64,000 nucleotides of DNA from a virus, in the IMG/VR virus record IMGVR_UViG_3300010397_000043, positions 23,529-87,528 of that record, one strand, 5' to 3'. The translations under genes and the position numbers were made by a program. Of this stretch, positions 38,490 to 47,333 are shown piece by piece (position 1 is the first letter of the stretch; each line of letters starts with the position of its first letter). The notes under the pieces are model-generated. The model had not been told where the DNA came from and ran no database searches. It saw only the letters and a program-made list of their open reading frames with translations.

Positions 38490-41414
38490 ATGGCCCTGGA
38501 CCTCGACTTCGAGACTTTCTGCGAGCTGAACGTCCGCACGGTGGGCGCGTACCGGTACGCCAGCCACCCAAGCTGTGAAGTGCTGGTGTTGTGCTACTCC
38601 ATTGACAACGGGCCGGTGCGCCGCTGGGTGCCCTACGCCGATGGCCCGGACGCACCCCCGCGCCCGCTGCCCAGGGCCCTGCGCCGCTACATCGAGGACA
38701 CCGATGGTGAGCTGATCGCGCACAACAGCCAGTTTGAAATGTGCATCTGGCATTACGTGATGGAGCGGCTGCACGATGCCCCGCCCATCGCGCCGCATCG
38801 ATGGGTATGCACTGCGGCCATGGCGGCGGCATGCGGCTTGCCCCGTAGCCTGGACGGTGCAGCGATGGCGATGCAGTTGCAGCACCAGAAGAACAAGGAA
38901 GGCGCACGACTGCTCAACATCTTCGCCAAGCCGCGCAAGCCCACGAAGCTGAACAAGGCGACCCGCACCTACCCCTGGGACCGGCCCGACGAATTCGAGA
39001 AGCTGTGCGAGTACTGCGAGGACGACGTTCGTGCCGAGGCCGAGCTTTATGAGCGCCTGCCGAAGCTGTCCAAGTACGAGCGCCGGGTGTTCGCCAAAGA
39101 TATTGAGATGAACAGCCGTGGCCTGCCGCTGGACGTGCGGGCCGTGAAGACCGGGTTTCGCCTGCTGACCGAACTGGAGCGGCGGAACAAGAACCGTGTC
39201 GAGCAGTTGACCGGCGGTATACGTGCCACGCAGCGCGACAAGATGCTGGAGCATTTCAAGTCGCTGGGCGTCGAACTGGAAAACCTGCAGGCCAAGACGA
39301 TCCGCGACCTGATTACGGCCCAGAAGGAAATACTGCCTGACGCGGCGGTCGAGCTACTGCTGCTGCGGATCGAGGGCGGCAAGGCTTCGACCAAGAAGCT
39401 GAAGAAGATGCTGGAGGTCATGCTCAAAGACGGGCGTGTCCGAGGTGCCTTCCTGTACTGGGGTGCGCACTGTGTACCCGGGGATACCGAAGTGCTGACC
39501 CGTAGCGGCTGGGTGCCTATCAAAGACTGGGATGGCAAGAGTGAGATCGCGCAAGTAAACGAGCAACTCGAAACACAGTTCTTGCCCGGCAAGAAATTTG
39601 TCGGCCCAGTAGCAGATCGCTGGCTTCAAGTACGAACGGAGATGTTTACGGGGGACTTTACGCTCGGGCACACGATGCCATACTTCCATAAACACAACGG
39701 TTCCTTCCAGTATGAAAAAGCTGGTGTGTTCGCCACTCGGGCCCGTCGCAGTGTCCCCGTATCTACTGTTATGCCTAGCACCGGTGCGTTGAACGCAGTG
39801 CAGATGCGTGTGCTAACAATGGTCCAGGCCGATGGGCACTTCGCCAAAGGCAAGAACCAGGGCATGCTCCTCTTTACGTTCAAAAAAGAACGGAAGATCG
39901 AACGCTGTCAGAAACTTCTTGCGGAAGCTGGTATACCGTGTCGGGTGCGTGGCCCATACGCGAGCGGCAACGTGGCTGTGAAGATAAGCCGAAAAGACGT
40001 TCCGCATTGGCTAACCGAAGAACGTAAATCGTTTGGCCCATGGGTACTTGATAGTACCCCTGCGGCTCGACTTGCATTGATCGAAGAGGCAGCGTTCTGG
40101 GATGGATGTACCGACCCGCGCAACGAGTTCTTTTCGTACAGCTATTCAACTACGGACCCTGTAAGTGCCGAGTGGCTGCAGACGGTAGCGCATTTGACTG
40201 GGTACAGGTCTTCAATTACGATGCGTGATCGCGGACGCGAAGGCTGGAAGGATTCCTATCGAGTACATGTCTGGCAAGGTAATAGTGCTGACGTCCGTGA
40301 ACATCACATGGCTGTTGTTACCGAAAGGCGTAAGACGTACTGCGCAGAAACGCAGACTGGGTATTGGCTTGCTAGACACAACGGTCATATATTCGTTACT
40401 GGGAATACGGGCCGGTACGCCGGCAAGCTAATCCAGCCGCAGAACTTCACGCGCGGCGAGTACACGCCGTATCAGCAGTGGCTGCTGTTCCAGCACCTGA
40501 TGTCGGGCGATGCCGACGTGATGCAGTGGGCGTACCGCTGGCCCATTGACGCCATCGCTCAGGCCATGCGCGGCTTCGTACGCGCACCCCGGGGCAAGAA
40601 GTTTGTCGTGGTGGACTTTAGCGCCATCGAGGCGCGAGTCCTAGCGTGGATCGCGGGCGAAGAGAAGACGCTCAACCTGTACCGCCTGGGTGCGGACCTA
40701 TACAAGCGATTGGCTGTGAAGCTGTATAAGCTGAACAGCGAGGCCGAGGTGCAGGACTGGCAGCGCAAGTTCGCGAAGGACCTGTTCCTCGGCGCGGGCT
40801 ATCAGCTCGGGTGGGCCGGCTTCGTCAAGCAATGCTTCATGCGTGGCATCGTGGTCGATCCCGAAGAGGCCAAGGCGGCTATCAAAACTTACCGCGACGA
40901 CAATCCCAATATCGTGCGGCTTTGGTATGACGTGGAGCGCGCTGCCGTGCGTGCAGTCGAGATTAGCGCGACACGCACAAGGCCTGTAAAATTGTGCAAA
41001 TTGCACTTTTACTGCGACGACGTATGGTTCTGCATCCGCCTGCCCAGTGGTCGCGTGCTTCGGTACGTGTACCCGCGAATCGAGCATGGCGAGCGATTCG
41101 GCAAGCCGGTCAAGAAGCTTACATACCGTAGCGAGTTTAAGGGCAAGTGGATTCGAGAATCGACGTATGGCGGTAAGCTGGTCGAAAACCTTGTCCAGGC
41201 TATCGCACGCGATTTGATGGTTAACGCATGGTTTAACGCAGAGGACGAAGGTTACGAAGTGATTGGGACGGTACACGACGAGCTGATTACCGAGGTAGAC
41301 CGGGACTTCGGTAGCCCGCACGAGCTTGAGGAAATTCTTCGGCGCAAACCCGACTGGGCCGACGATGCTCCGATCAATGCCGAGGGGTGGGAAGGTGTTC
41401 GATACCGCAAGTAG
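38490..41414 (+). CDS. Family A DNA polymerase containing an intein
   Basis: 974 residues as translated; 662 after removal of a 312-residue intein (residues 328-639). The N-terminal 3'-5' exonuclease has LDFET (5-9), IAHNSQFE and YCEDDVRAE. The polymerase domain has the TGRYAGKLIQPQN primer-binding motif right after the intein, motif A VVVDFSAIEAR (Asp709), motif B AKDLFLGAGYQLGW, and motif C TVHDELI (His929-Asp930-Glu931). All catalytic residues are present. No obvious Shine-Dalgarno precedes the ATG. Confidence 0.93.
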   Translation: MALDLDFETFCELNVRTVGAYRYASHPSCEVLVLCYSIDNGPVRRWVPYADGPDAPPRPLPRALRRYIEDTDGELIAHNSQFEMCIWHYVMERLHDAPPIAPHRWVCTAAMAAACGLPRSLDGAAMAMQLQHQKNKEGARLLNIFAKPRKPTKLNKATRTYPWDRPDEFEKLCEYCEDDVRAEAELYERLPKLSKYERRVFAKDIEMNSRGLPLDVRAVKTGFRLLTELERRNKNRVEQLTGGIRATQRDKMLEHFKSLGVELENLQAKTIRDLITAQKEILPDAAVELLLLRIEGGKASTKKLKKMLEVMLKDGRVRGAFLYWGAHCVPGDTEVLTRSGWVPIKDWDGKSEIAQVNEQLETQFLPGKKFVGPVADRWLQVRTEMFTGDFTLGHTMPYFHKHNGSFQYEKAGVFATRARRSVPVSTVMPSTGALNAVQMRVLTMVQADGHFAKGKNQGMLLFTFKKERKIERCQKLLAEAGIPCRVRGPYASGNVAVKISRKDVPHWLTEERKSFGPWVLDSTPAARLALIEEAAFWDGCTDPRNEFFSYSYSTTDPVSAEWLQTVAHLTGYRSSITMRDRGREGWKDSYRVHVWQGNSADVREHHMAVVTERRKTYCAETQTGYWLARHNGHIFVTGNTGRYAGKLIQPQNFTRGEYTPYQQWLLFQHLMSGDADVMQWAYRWPIDAIAQAMRGFVRAPRGKKFVVVDFSAIEARVLAWIAGEEKTLNLYRLGADLYKRLAVKLYKLNSEAEVQDWQRKFAKDLFLGAGYQLGWAGFVKQCFMRGIVVDPEEAKAAIKTYRDDNPNIVRLWYDVERAAVRAVEISATRTRPVKLCKLHFYCDDVWFCIRLPSGRVLRYVYPRIEHGERFGKPVKKLTYRSEFKGKWIRESTYGGKLVENLVQAIARDLMVNAWFNAEDEGYEVIGTVHDELITEVDRDFGSPHELEEILRRKPDWADDAPINAEGWEGVRYRK
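39471..40406 (+). mobile_element. Intein with LAGLIDADG-type endonuclease, in the polymerase TGR motif
   Basis: Starts at Cys328 (CVPGDTEVLTRSGWVPIKDW, splicing block A) and ends GYWLARHNGHIFVTGN before Thr640 (+1). Removing it joins GAH to TGRYAG, the conserved family A motif. The middle contains MVQADGHFAKG and EEAAFWDGCTDP, two dodecapeptide-like motifs of a homing endonuclease. The penultimate residue is Gly, not His, a known variant. The insert is visibly less GC-rich than the flanks. Confidence 0.93.
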
Positions 41415-41432
41415 ATTGACTGGAGTAGCATC

Positions 41433-41741
41433 ATGAGCAAAAAGCGTAAAGGCATCGAAGAGTTTCTGGAAAGCATCGGCGCGGTGGCCCCCAAGCCCGC
41501 GCTGGAGAAGGAGCTGAACAAGAAGCTCGTAAGCTGGCCGGTGGTCCATGCGTACCTCGCCGACCTGGAACCGACGACCACCAGCCTGAAGATGATGGCG
41601 CACCTGCTGTATATGGAGTACCACGGTGCGTGCCGGTACTACGTGATGGGCCGGCTCTACAGCCGGTACAACAACTTCCGGCGCATCGTGGAACTCGACA
41701 TGCTGGGTGACGTGGTACTGCCACACAACACCGAGGAGTAA
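41433..41741 (+). CDS. 102-aa hypothetical protein
   Basis: RKGIEEFLESIGAVAPKPAL then MMAHLLYMEYHGACRYYVMG. All-helical. Lies between the polymerase and nuclease genes; GGAG precedes the ATG by 8 bases. Confidence 0.6.
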   Translation: MSKKRKGIEEFLESIGAVAPKPALEKELNKKLVSWPVVHAYLADLEPTTTSLKMMAHLLYMEYHGACRYYVMGRLYSRYNNFRRIVELDMLGDVVLPHNTEE

Positions 41742-41745
41742 CGCC

Positions 41746-42018
41746 ATGATGACGCGATACAAAGTCGCACGGGAAATGTACGAGCGCGTGCCCTTCGAGG
41801 TGAAGGAAGACCTAGCCCTCGCATTGGCCTGGGCCACAGAGCAGTTGACCGCCAAAGAAGGGGCGGGCTGGCAATTCCAAATTCACCCGAATTGTGACTC
41901 GCTTTGCAGTTGCACGTTTTCAAAACTCGAATGGTCAGGCGAGCACTACGGCAGTGACATGGCGACCGGCTCGGAGGCAATTGTGATGGCGGTGTGCGAG
42001 TACCTCACCGGGAACTAA
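41746..42018 (+). CDS. 90-aa hypothetical protein
   Basis: MTRYKVAREMYERVPFEVKE, then WQFQIHPNCDSLCSCTFSKL and a helical end. The CDSLCSC cluster could bind metal. Two ATG codons in tandem at the start. Confidence 0.58.
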   Translation: MMTRYKVAREMYERVPFEVKEDLALALAWATEQLTAKEGAGWQFQIHPNCDSLCSCTFSKLEWSGEHYGSDMATGSEAIVMAVCEYLTGN

Positions 42019-42019
42019 C

Positions 42020-42349
42020 GTGCTTGAAGCCACACTCGAACGCCGACTAAAGTTCGGCGTTGAGCGCCTGGGGGGTCGGGCACGCAAGCTGCCCGCCCAC
42101 CTATACAAAGGCATCCCGGACCGAGGGTTGTTCTACCCCACGGCCCTGCTGCATTTTGTCGAGCTGAAAAAGCCCCGGGGTTCGCGCTTCGAGCACAACC
42201 AGGAAACAAAGCACGCCCAATTGCGGGCCATGGGGTTTCGCGTGTTCGTGCTGTACACCCCCGAGCAAGTGGACGACTACCTAGCACAAACTGCGCGTGT
42301 GATCGAGGCCCGCCGCTCGGTGTGGCAACACCTGGAAAAGCTGCAGTAG
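42020..42349 (+). CDS. VRR-NUC domain nuclease
   Basis: 109 residues, GTG start. LERRLKFGVERLGGRARKLP, GIPDRGLFYP, LHFVELKKPRGSRFEHNQET, and LRAMGFRVFVLYTPEQVDDY. These are the G.PDR, E.K and Q residues of the stand-alone VRR-NUC family, structure-specific nucleases of phage replication, next to the SNF2 helicase as in many phages. Confidence 0.88.
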   Translation: MLEATLERRLKFGVERLGGRARKLPAHLYKGIPDRGLFYPTALLHFVELKKPRGSRFEHNQETKHAQLRAMGFRVFVLYTPEQVDDYLAQTARVIEARRSVWQHLEKLQ

Positions 42350-42350
42350 T

Positions 42351-42379
42351 TTTACACTCTGTGTAAAGCGAGCCATAAT
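42351..42379 (+). promoter_or_regulatory. Promoter with overlapping dyad
   Basis: TTTACA, 17 bases, CATAAT, identical hexamers to the promoter at 56719. A dyad TTTACAC-TCT-GTGTAAA (42351-42367) overlaps the -35. A GC hairpin and palindrome site 8 follow in the leader. Confidence 0.65.
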
Positions 42380-42409
42380 GGTGCATCGGCTCGGGGTCGA
42401 GGGACCCCG

Positions 42410-42424
42410 ATTACCGGTGGTAAT
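42410..42424. promoter_or_regulatory. Palindrome site 8 (ATTACCGGTGGTAAT)
   Basis: Exact arms, in the untranslated leader about 25 bases past the expected transcription start and 25 bases before the next start codon. Confidence 0.72.
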
Positions 42425-42449
42425 TCACACACCCCCCGAGGAGTTTTTA

Positions 42450-42731
42450 ATGTGCAACCCTGCCGCTGATGCGGACATTGTCGGTCTTTCTACAACGTTT
42501 GGCTCGCTGCTCGAAAGCGAGTTTCTACTGCACAACGTCGCGCACACCCCCGACACGCGCCGCCTGTTCGCCATGGGCGTGATCGCGGGCATCGAGTACG
42601 CGAACGCCCTGGCCGAGATGTCGGCGGCGAACGTGCTGTTGAACGACGAGGAGTCATTGGACGAGGTGGTCATCAACGTCAACCGGTTCTTCGACGACGC
42701 CACTGCGGCCCGCGACGGCATCGGCCAGTAA
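42450..42731 (+). CDS. 93-aa helical hypothetical protein
   Basis: Strong GAGGAG before ATG. CNPAADADIVGLSTTFGSLL, then a long helix pair (MGVIAGIEYANALAEMSAAN). Acidic. First gene of the transcript starting near 42386. Confidence 0.6.
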   Translation: MCNPAADADIVGLSTTFGSLLESEFLLHNVAHTPDTRRLFAMGVIAGIEYANALAEMSAANVLLNDEESLDEVVINVNRFFDDATAARDGIGQ

Positions 42732-42736
42732 ACGCC

Positions 42737-42931
42737 ATGGCAAAGACCACCCTGTCCCTCGATCTGGCTGTACTGCGGCTTAAGATCAAGCGCGTCGTTG
42801 ACGCCGAGGTTGAAATGTCATGGCGAGGCAGCAAGCTGCCTGCCGAGCACGCCGAGATAGAATTGGAACTGCACAACGCCAAAGCCGATCTCGACTTTTA
42901 CCTGGGTGCAGCCAAGGTCTACAGGGAGTAG
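42737..42931 (+). CDS. 64-aa helical hypothetical protein
   Basis: KTTLSLDLAVLRLKIKRVVD and AEIELELHNAKADLDFYLGA. Predicted helical hairpin. Follows the previous gene by five bases. Confidence 0.55.
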   Translation: MAKTTLSLDLAVLRLKIKRVVDAEVEMSWRGSKLPAEHAEIELELHNAKADLDFYLGAAKVYRE

Positions 42932-42932
42932 C

Positions 42933-44339
42933 ATGCGGACCAGGGCAGACCTGCGGGGCTACCAGAACCGGGTAGTCAAGTTTGTCAAGCGGCGACGCTT
43001 CGCCGCGCTTCTGATCGACATGGGCCTGGGCAAGACGGCTTCGGTCTTGACTGCCATTGTTGACATGATTCGGTCGGCGGAAGTCGAGACTGTCCTGGTC
43101 GTGGCCCCGGTGCGTGTCGTCTACGGCGTGTGGCGGCAGGAGGCAAAGCTGTGGGCCCATACCCGCAAGCTGCGATTTAGCGTCGTGCATGGCACAGCAC
43201 GCGAGCGCGCCGAGGCACTGCACAAGCCAGCCCACGTATACCTAATCAACCCGGAAGGCCTCAAGTGGTTGCGCGAGTATTACAAGGGCAAGGCTTGGCC
43301 GTTCGACATGCTGGTCGTGGACGAGTCGAGCATGTTCAAGAAGCCGAACACCGCTCGCTTCAAGGCCCTGCGGTACGGACTACGCCATTTCAAGCGCCGC
43401 GTAATCATGACTGGCACGCCGACGCCCAACAGCCTGTTGGAACTTTGGCCGCAGATGTTCATCGTCGATTGCGGCATGGCGCTCGGCACGCGGTACACGG
43501 ACTACAAGCAACAGCACTTCAAGAAGACCGGGTACATGGGCTACAAACTGGAAGCCTTGCCCGGGGCTCGCGAGGTGATCACCGAGGCCATTGGCCCGCG
43601 TGTCGTGTCGTTGCGCAGCGAGGATTGGCTTACGCTGCCCAAGTTCGTGGACGTGCCAGTGTGGGTCGATTTGCCGCTGGAAGCGCGCCGCCTGTACGAG
43701 CAACTGGAGACGAGCTACTTCGCCGCCTTCGAGGAGGGCGAGGTGGATATCGAAAATGCTGCGGGTTTGAGCAACCGCACCAGTCAGCTCGCCAGCGGGG
43801 CCCTGTGGCTCAAGCACCCGGAGACGGGGCAAAAGGTATGGCGACCGATCCACGACGCCAAGCTCAACGCGCTGGGCGAGATCATCGACGAGTTGCACGG
43901 CGAGCCGCCGTTCATCGGCTACCGGTTTCAGCACGACCGGGAACGCATCCAGGCGATGTATCCCAAGTTCGTTGCCATCGGCAAAGGCACCCCTGCAAAG
44001 GCCATCGTGCGTATCGAGGCCCGCTGGAATGCGGGTCGCATACCTGGGCTAATCGCGCACCCCGCCAGCGCGGGGCATGGCCTAAACTTGCAGCAAGGGG
44101 GCAGGCACATCATCTGGTTTTCGCCCACGTGGTCGTTGGAGCAGTACCTGCAATTCGTAAAGCGCATCCATCGAAGCGGCGTGCGTGGGCGAGTGTTCAA
44201 TTACCTGATCCTGGCCCGTGGCACGACCGACGAGGCGGTGATGGAAGCGATTCAGCATAAGGACGACGGCCAGGAAGCCGTTAAGAACGCTTTGTACGAA
44301 TACTACGAGGCTTTTCGCAGAAGGAGGTTAGCAGCATGA
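42933..44339 (+). CDS. SNF2-family DNA helicase/translocase
   Basis: 468 residues. LRGYQNRVVKFV (Q-like motif), Walker A IDMGLGKT (about 28-35), VLVVAPVRVV (Ia), VVDESS (II, DExx), MTGTPTPN (III), GHGLNLQQGG (V) and QFVKRIHRSGV (VI). This is the phage SNF2-type helicase found beside VRR-NUC and DUF2800 genes, probably acting in replication or recombination. GGGAG site upstream of ATG. Confidence 0.9.
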   Translation: MRTRADLRGYQNRVVKFVKRRRFAALLIDMGLGKTASVLTAIVDMIRSAEVETVLVVAPVRVVYGVWRQEAKLWAHTRKLRFSVVHGTARERAEALHKPAHVYLINPEGLKWLREYYKGKAWPFDMLVVDESSMFKKPNTARFKALRYGLRHFKRRVIMTGTPTPNSLLELWPQMFIVDCGMALGTRYTDYKQQHFKKTGYMGYKLEALPGAREVITEAIGPRVVSLRSEDWLTLPKFVDVPVWVDLPLEARRLYEQLETSYFAAFEEGEVDIENAAGLSNRTSQLASGALWLKHPETGQKVWRPIHDAKLNALGEIIDELHGEPPFIGYRFQHDRERIQAMYPKFVAIGKGTPAKAIVRIEARWNAGRIPGLIAHPASAGHGLNLQQGGRHIIWFSPTWSLEQYLQFVKRIHRSGVRGRVFNYLILARGTTDEAVMEAIQHKDDGQEAVKNALYEYYEAFRRRRLAA

Positions 44340-44557
44340 ATATCGAGCTCCGGTCCGTTTTGGTTATTGAACACTATTGGTACGAGGACGGGACACAGCA
44401 CCAAACGGAACACGCACAGCAGTTGCAATATAGGACCTGTGAGGTATACCCGCATTGGAGCGAGTGGTGGGACGTACCTACGGTAGTGCAGCACCACCAC
44501 AAAGGCGCGATACCGGTGGACTACAAGAAAGCTGAAAAGCGTGTGGTGCCAGTATGA
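44336..44557 (+). CDS. 73-aa hypothetical protein
   Basis: NIELRSVLVIEHYWYEDGTQ, then a His/Gln/Trp-rich body. ATG overlaps the helicase stop, with GGAGG upstream. Confidence 0.55.
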   Translation: MNIELRSVLVIEHYWYEDGTQHQTEHAQQLQYRTCEVYPHWSEWWDVPTVVQHHHKGAIPVDYKKAEKRVVPV

Positions 44558-44597
44558 GCCTGTGTCTTAACCAACAAGCTACAAATGGAGAAGCGTA

Positions 44598-44819
44598 ATG
44601 AAGTTCCGCGAGTTGGCAATCGGTCAGATGTTTAAGTTCCACGCCGCCGGCGCGTTGCTGACGAAGTCCGGCATGTGGGACTACGACGCACCCCAGTGGG
44701 ACCAGCGTGGCTTGACGGTTAGTGACCTGGACCAGGGGGTGTTGCCAGAATCGCCGCAGATGCTCGGGGCTGTGCAGGAGCAGGCCCCGTGGCCCTGGCC
44801 GAAGTCGCCGGAGGTGTAG
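44598..44819 (+). CDS. 73-aa conserved-type phage protein
   Basis: KFRELAIGQMFKFHAAGALL TKSG: the F.EL..G..F pattern is frequent in small phage proteins with a beta-barrel-like core. Pro/Trp-rich tail. GGAG before ATG. Confidence 0.58.
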   Translation: MKFRELAIGQMFKFHAAGALLTKSGMWDYDAPQWDQRGLTVSDLDQGVLPESPQMLGAVQEQAPWPWPKSPEV

Positions 44820-44820
44820 C

Positions 44821-45219
44821 GTGTTCAACAGCGGCAGCTACACCGGCACTGCGCTGAATAACAGTTTGCTAACCGGCGGAACGGCGGGCTTCCAGGCTCG
44901 CATAATTCGCGTGGTCAGGTACACGAACTTCGCCTCGCTTGATGTTGAAACGTGCCTCTACTATTACGACGAGGTTCCTTACGGAAACCAAACCCCGTAT
45001 GCGACCGGCCTGGGCTGGCATGACTTCTACAGGGAAAAGCCGCGTGACCGGCGGTACGACTGGTTCCGCGACTTCGAGCACCGGGTCGAGGCGGAGTTGC
45101 TGGCGGAACCCCCGGCGCTTTGCCGGCGCATGTGGCGGGCCCGCGAGCGCATGGACGTGGTGCAGTCGAGGCGGCACAAGCGAAAGAAGTTCTTGCAGCA
45201 GATAGGAGCAAGCATATGA
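44821..45219 (+). CDS. 132-aa hypothetical protein, GTG start
   Basis: GFQARIIRVVRYTNFASLDV, GLGWHDFYREKPRDRRYDWF and a basic helical end (RARERMDVVQSRRHKRKKFL). Function unknown; GGAGG lies 8 bases before the GTG. Confidence 0.55.
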   Translation: MFNSGSYTGTALNNSLLTGGTAGFQARIIRVVRYTNFASLDVETCLYYYDEVPYGNQTPYATGLGWHDFYREKPRDRRYDWFRDFEHRVEAELLAEPPALCRRMWRARERMDVVQSRRHKRKKFLQQIGASI

Positions 45220-45383
45220 AGAAAGCAAAGCCATGGGCAGGGCAGAAGGCCGAGGGTGCGGCCTACTGCAAGAACTGCCATAGCTCGTCGTTCAAGTTGA
45301 CGAAGACCGGCTGTGCGTTCTGCGACCAGTCGAGCGCCACGAAGCAAGCCAAGACCCGCCAACCAGCACGGAGGACAAAGTGA
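45216..45383 (+). CDS. 55-aa zinc-ribbon protein
   Basis: AYCKNCHSSSFKLTKTGCAF CDQ: two CxxC knuckles 13 residues apart in a basic protein. ATG overlaps the upstream stop. Confidence 0.6.
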   Translation: MKKAKPWAGQKAEGAAYCKNCHSSSFKLTKTGCAFCDQSSATKQAKTRQPARRTK

Positions 45384-45730
45384 ACGAGCGTTTCCAATTG
45401 GCGACCACCAGTGTCGCCTTCATGCTCCAGTTGTCGCGTCGGCAATCCAACGCGCTGTTGCGGGTGTTCGAGGCCAGCGACACAGTTGACGGCAGGCACG
45501 ACATACTGTGGATCGTCGGCCCTGATGGCCTGCGCGGTCTCGAACGCAAGGGGCTTGTCTTCTGGAAATACGACGCCGCAGGGGACGCTCAGGGGTTTGG
45601 CGGGCTCACCAAGGCAGGCACGCTCACAGCCATGCTGCTGCGCGAGGCCGGCTTGACGGTGGAGAACACCATGACCAACATAGTCGCCAAGCGTGTTGAA
45701 CGACATGGCGAACGGCAGCAGAAGGTTTGA
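45380..45730 (+). CDS. 116-aa hypothetical protein, GTG start
   Basis: MLQLSRRQSNALLRVFEASD, ILWIVGPDGLRGLERKGLVF, then a helical end. The arrangement (helix-helix then RKGLV.W) resembles a small winged-helix fold. Confidence 0.58.
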   Translation: MNERFQLATTSVAFMLQLSRRQSNALLRVFEASDTVDGRHDILWIVGPDGLRGLERKGLVFWKYDAAGDAQGFGGLTKAGTLTAMLLREAGLTVENTMTNIVAKRVERHGERQQKV

Positions 45731-45732
45731 CC

Positions 45733-45954
45733 ATGAACACTTACCTGCCGTGGTTGCTGTCGGCCATCACGATCTGGCAAACGTGGCTCACGGGCAATCG
45801 CCACACAGCGGCATGGTTTGTCGGGCTGGTGAATCAGGCCCTGTGGCTTGGCTGGATCGTGCAAACCGAAATGTGGGGCTTCCTGCCCATGAACATCGCG
45901 CTGTGGATCGTCTTTGCCCGTAACCATTTCAAGTGGAACAAGGAGCAGCCATGA
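45733..45954 (+). CDS. 73-aa membrane protein
   Basis: Three hydrophobic stretches with Trp-rich edges (PWLLSAITIWQTWL, AAWFVGLVNQALWLGWIV, MNIALWIVFARNHF). Likely inner-membrane. Role unknown. Confidence 0.6.
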   Translation: MNTYLPWLLSAITIWQTWLTGNRHTAAWFVGLVNQALWLGWIVQTEMWGFLPMNIALWIVFARNHFKWNKEQP

Positions 45955-46265
45955 GCACCACACTCCAGACGCTACCAAACAACCAGCAGGAAATGCTGCG
46001 CCTATGTGCGCTGATTGAAGACAAGGCCAAAGCCGAGGCAAGGCGGCGCAACGGCGCTTCCGACTGGTATGGCGACGGCAATACGCCCGAGAGCGTTGCG
46101 CCTGCAGAGATGGCGCTCGTGAAGCTGGTGCGCGCTACGATGACGAACACGTTGTTCCAATACGAGGCATGCGAGAAGCACAGGCACTTGCCAATCACGC
46201 TTCGGGTAACCTGCGTGCCGCCCATAAACGTGGTGTGTCCGCACTGTCTGGAGGGAAAGCCATGA
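45951..46265 (+). CDS. 104-aa hypothetical protein
   Basis: Helical start (EMLRLCALIEDKAKAEARRR), then CEKH and CPHC near the C-terminus, which could form one zinc site. Overlaps both neighbours by four bases. Confidence 0.58.
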   Translation: MSTTLQTLPNNQQEMLRLCALIEDKAKAEARRRNGASDWYGDGNTPESVAPAEMALVKLVRATMTNTLFQYEACEKHRHLPITLRVTCVPPINVVCPHCLEGKP

Positions 46266-47179
46266 GCACGCTCGACCTGGGGCCCTTCGTGCCCGAGCGC
46301 ATCGACGAGTGGGCGTACTGGTGCAAGGCCCGCGAGCAAATCCGGCGTCGCCGCGAAGCCGGCAAGCCTCCGCCCTGGCACAGCGACCCAGTGATGGCAA
46401 CGACCCGCTGGTGTAACTGCAAACGCATGAACGATAAGGTGAGCGTTTGGCTCATGCAGAACTGGTACACGCCCGGGTCCATGAACCGACGCGACGCGCT
46501 GATCGCAGCGTTGATGGCGCGCATGATCAACAGAACGGACACGCTGGCGTACATGAACAGCGGCGACCCTTACGCTAGGTGGGACTACGATAAGTTCTAC
46601 AAGCGCATGTATGAGTTGAAGAACGAAGGCTTCGTTGTGTTCACGAACGCATACATCATCAACGGCGCGAGCGGCGGGCCCAAGATTGACCAAGTGCTCG
46701 GGGCCATCGACAAGGCAGCGAAGATGATGGGCAACGACCGCAACGCATCGCGCTTCGTGGACCCCGACAGCCTGCAAATTACCGCTGGTAATCTGCACGT
46801 GCTTCCCGGGGTCGGCAGCTTCATCAGTGGGCAAGTCGTGGCGGACCTGCGCTGGGTGATTGATACCGACCGCTGGGCCGACCGCATGACCTGGGCCCCG
46901 CCTGGGCCGGGTTCGTCGCGGGGCATGAAGTACCTGCTGGGCCAAGTGAGCGCCGAGGGCACCGTCGGGCGTGGAAAGGACATGGGCGAGCGCGAGTTTC
47001 TGAAGCACCTGCGCTTGCTTGTCCGCATCGCCGAGCGGCACAATGTGGTGGGGCCGATTTTTGCCGAGCGGCAACTCGAAGCGCACGACATTCAAAATAC
47101 GTTGTGCGAGCTGAGTAAATACATTCGGGTGAGCTATGGCCTGGGTCGGCCCAAGAACTTCTACCATGCCAAGGAATAG
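46262..47179 (+). CDS. Hypermodified-thymine pathway protein (aGPT-pyrophosphorylase / 5-hmdU kinase helical family)
   Basis: 305 residues. The N-terminal pattern ERIDEWAYWCKAREQIRRRR then EAGKPPPWHSDPVMATTRWC NCKR matches the F..F...R..IR.RR..G.P.PWT.DP.....RFCN..R signature I associate with this phage family (Pfam names HMUDK_hel / aGPT-Pplase). Later NAYIINGASGGPKIDQVLGA and PGVGSFISGQVVADLRW continue the all-helical, glycosylase-like domain. These proteins act on 5-hydroxymethyluracil in DNA. It contains palindrome site 9 in its coding sequence. Confidence 0.72.
   Translation: MSTLDLGPFVPERIDEWAYWCKAREQIRRRREAGKPPPWHSDPVMATTRWCNCKRMNDKVSVWLMQNWYTPGSMNRRDALIAALMARMINRTDTLAYMNSGDPYARWDYDKFYKRMYELKNEGFVVFTNAYIINGASGGPKIDQVLGAIDKAAKMMGNDRNASRFVDPDSLQITAGNLHVLPGVGSFISGQVVADLRWVIDTDRWADRMTWAPPGPGSSRGMKYLLGQVSAEGTVGRGKDMGEREFLKHLRLLVRIAERHNVVGPIFAERQLEAHDIQNTLCELSKYIRVSYGLGRPKNFYHAKE
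46778..46792. promoter_or_regulatory. Palindrome site 9 (ATTACCGCTGGTAAT), intragenic
   Basis: Exact arms within codons for LQITAGNLHV. The only copy inside a gene; it could act as a roadblock or partition-type site rather than a classical operator. Confidence 0.6.
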
Positions 47180-47183
47180 ACCA

Positions 47184-47330
47184 ATGGAACGCGACGATGA
47201 CGCCTACTTTGCCGGGCGCGCTGCCTGGGAGGACGGGCTGGACGAAAGCGCAAACCCGTACCCAGAGCGGTCGGACAAGTTCCTCGACTGGAACGACGGG
47301 TACAACGACGCAGCCGACGAAGAGGAGTAA
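47184..47330 (+). CDS. 48-aa RMF-like small protein
   Basis: DDDAYFAGRAAWEDGLDESA NPYP then FLDWNDGYNDA. The A...G..AW..G...NPYP...W..GY layout resembles ribosome modulation factor-type peptides. ATG at 47166 is an alternative start. Acidic, unlike true RMF, so function is uncertain. Confidence 0.55.
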   Translation: MERDDDAYFAGRAAWEDGLDESANPYPERSDKFLDWNDGYNDAADEEE

Positions 47331-47333
47331 CCG

